A DNA stretch of 30,603 nt, taken from positions 1 through 30,603 of the forward strand of contig DAOUCU010000061.1 of NCBI GenBank assembly GCA_034431935.1, given 5' to 3'. This DNA comes from JBFMDU01 sp034431935. Its GTDB lineage: Bacteria > Chloroflexota > Dehalococcoidia > GIF9 > JBFMDU01. The notes below the pieces were generated by a model. That model saw only the letters and a list, made by a program, of their open reading frames with translations, ran no database searches and was not told where the DNA came from. Each line of letters opens with the position of its first letter. Position 1 is the first letter of the stretch. The position numbers and the translations under genes are program-made. Shown one piece after another: positions 29,306 to 30,603 of the stretch.

Positions 29306-30603
29306 GTGACAGTCTCAAGGCTAGACCCTGAAGCTAAGCAGCGCCTTCAGGACAGTATACTGCTTGAGAAAGCAAACGGGACGCCGGACATCGAAATTGG
29401 CCGCAAATATGGCGTCACCTACCGCTACATCGAGCGTCTAATCACGAAGACGCACGGCATCAACATCAGCGCATTGAACGGCTCAAAGAGCATGAAGTCA
29501 TTTCACCCTGAGAACTTTAAGGAGGAGCAGACCACCGTCTGGAGCTTTAAGCAGAGAGGAAATTGGGCCACCCATAGTGGTGAGTACAGGGGCAACTGGT
29601 CACCTTACATACCTCGTAACATCATCCTCAAGTACTCGAAACCCGGAGAACTTGTCTTGGACTGTTTTTGTGGAGCTGGAACCACTGCTGTCGAGGCCAA
29701 GCTTTTAGGCCGAAAGTGCATCGCCTTAGATATAAACGACAAGGCTATTGAACTAGCTAGGGGGAATACTGCTTTCGAGGTGCCTGCTTATCAACTTCCT
29801 TTGTCCTCAGAGCAAGACACGCCCCGAATCTACGAACCCCAATTGCTAGTCGGTGATGCGAGAGACCTCACATTCCTCAAAAGTTCCAGCATTGACCTAA
29901 TCTGCACCCACCCACCTTACGCAAACATAATTCAATACACCGACACAAAAACCGGAGACTTATCGTTTTACGATGTGGACGTCTTCCTTAACGAGATGTC
30001 ATCAGTAGCGCGTGAATGTTACCGGGTCCTCAAGCCAGGCAGACAATGCGCTGTGCTTATTGGCGATACTAGACGTCAGAAACACGTGGTGCCGCTAGGA
30101 TTCAAACTTATCGACGTCTTCCTCAAAGCCGGCTTCGAACTACGTGAGTTGGTCATTAAACGTCAGCACAACTGCAAGACCACCGGATTCTGGTATACCA
30201 ACAGCGTCAAGTACAACTTCCTTCTTCTGGCACACGAGTACCTTCCTATCTTTCAGAAGCCAGTCCTTCCTGCCCTCCCTATAGTGAAGGAAACTGCAAC
30301 CCCCTCTAGACTCGTGTTACCCAAGAAAGCTAGACTACGCAAAACTCCGCACTTTAAGGATTTCGAAACAACCACCGTCTGGGTTCTGCCCGAAGACCGA
30401 TTCGATGAGCAACTGAATAGCAACGTGGTTGCCCGGTACGGAGAAGGTAAAGACGCCTCGACCATCGCCTTTATGACAGCAGACAGCGACCGTACTACCA
30501 AGAAGGGCCTTTCTTCTCCAAAGAACAAGCATTTGCTATTTGCCAAGTCGCCTCTCTTGAAAACTGAACCTAGTCGATATGACATTCACCAATACCTTAA
30601 GGC
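29306..30603 (+). CDS. DNA methyltransferase (N-4 cytosine/N-6 adenine type), 3' end outside the window
   Basis: The frame opens at GTG 29306 (an in-frame stop lies at 29276) and is still open after 432 codons. Residues 20-60 include EIGRKYGVTYRYIERLITKT, which looks like a helix-turn-helix. SAM motif I DCFCGAGTT is at 119-127, followed by CIALDIND. The catalytic motif IV is THPPY at 201-205, equivalent to DPPY/SPPY. YRVLKPGRQCAVLIGDTR and GFWYTNSVKYNFLLLAHEYL follow. The order motif I before motif IV rules out the beta class. Residues after about 345 match nothing I know and could be target recognition or a fused domain. GC is visibly lower (about 45% in the line sampled), pointing to acquired DNA. 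GGGG at 29291-29294 is the only ribosome-site candidate. Confidence 0.85.
   Translation, partial: MTVSRLDPEAKQRLQDSILLEKANGTPDIEIGRKYGVTYRYIERLITKTHGINISALNGSKSMKSFHPENFKEEQTTVWSFKQRGNWATHSGEYRGNWSPYIPRNIILKYSKPGELVLDCFCGAGTTAVEAKLLGRKCIALDINDKAIELARGNTAFEVPAYQLPLSSEQDTPRIYEPQLLVGDARDLTFLKSSSIDLICTHPPYANIIQYTDTKTGDLSFYDVDVFLNEMSSVARECYRVLKPGRQCAVLIGDTRRQKHVVPLGFKLIDVFLKAGFELRELVIKRQHNCKTTGFWYTNSVKYNFLLLAHEYLPIFQKPVLPALPIVKETATPSRLVLPKKARLRKTPHFKDFETTTVWVLPEDRFDEQLNSNVVARYGEGKDASTIAFMTADSDRTTKKGLSSPKNKHLLFAKSPLLKTEPSRYDIHQYLK

Noticed and set aside
1..30603. tRNA, rRNA, CRISPR array, riboswitch or intact transposase
   Set aside because: None was recognisable on either strand by reading; only short repeats and gene relics were found.

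Overview
The window reads as a chromosomal segment of an anaerobic bacterium with moderately high GC (estimated by eye at 55-60% over most genes). The most likely source is Chloroflexota, class Dehalococcoidia. This rests on the mix of genes: an L31-DUF1385 neighbourhood, a K+-independent membrane pyrophosphatase, a heterodisulfide-reductase-like (Hdr) electron-transfer operon, and ruvC-ruvA beside uvrB. It is an inference from gene content, not a phylogenetic result. No rRNA, tRNA, CRISPR array or intact insertion sequence was seen.

Layout. 1-1300: a divergent promoter pair separates the first codons of an alcohol-dehydrogenase-like gene (- strand) from the ribosomal operon rplU-rpmA-rpmE, which ends at a clear terminator. 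1320-2294: a duplicated start-site repeat precedes a DUF1385 membrane protein. 2291-4202: hisA-hisF-hisI on the - strand. 4321-6538: hppA, a proton-pumping pyrophosphatase, with its own promoter and terminator. 6690-9614: uvrA. 9655-11015: a PfpI-fold protein lacking the catalytic Cys-His pair, coupled to an unknown gene. 11142-14388: ruvC-ruvA-uvrB. 14500-14690: the remains of a winged-helix regulator with a perfect palindrome upstream. 14665-16191: a metallo-beta-lactamase-fold hydrolase and a DUF72 protein. 16276-17196: a CinA-C/Nudix fusion. 17265-24839: a tightly overlapped run hypA-hypB-hdrC-hdrB-hdrA-flxD-flxC-flxB-flxA. 24914-25513: a SAM methyltransferase. 25556-26683: a lipoprotein phospholipase D-type protein. 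26817-27109: two fused gene relics. 27228-28733: a phytoene-desaturase-type FAD oxidoreductase. 28843-29262: an ArsC/low-molecular-weight phosphatase-type protein. 29306 to the end: an incomplete DNA methyltransferase in lower-GC DNA.

How the genes work together. The main system is the hdrCBA-flxDCBA set. It encodes a complete soluble electron-bifurcating complex: an NAD(P)H module (FlxA), iron-sulfur relays (FlxB, FlxC), a MvhD-type adaptor (FlxD), the bifurcating flavoprotein HdrA, and the disulfide-reducing HdrB/HdrC pair. It is led by the nickel-insertion factors hypA and hypB, although no nickel enzyme lies in the window. The repair genes uvrA, uvrB, ruvA and ruvC are close together but not contiguous. 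The energy theme recurs in hppA.

The least expected signals are: (1) a dead copy of part of the FAD oxidoreductase joined to a near-identical copy of the 3' end of flxA, both between the intact parents' downstream neighbours; (2) repeated extended -10 promoters (TGnTATAAT type) placed so close to start codons that leaderless mRNAs are predicted for hisA and the metallo-hydrolase; (3) an apparent ATT or CTG start for rplU; and (4) catalytic-residue losses in the PfpI-like protein and in the HypB metal site.
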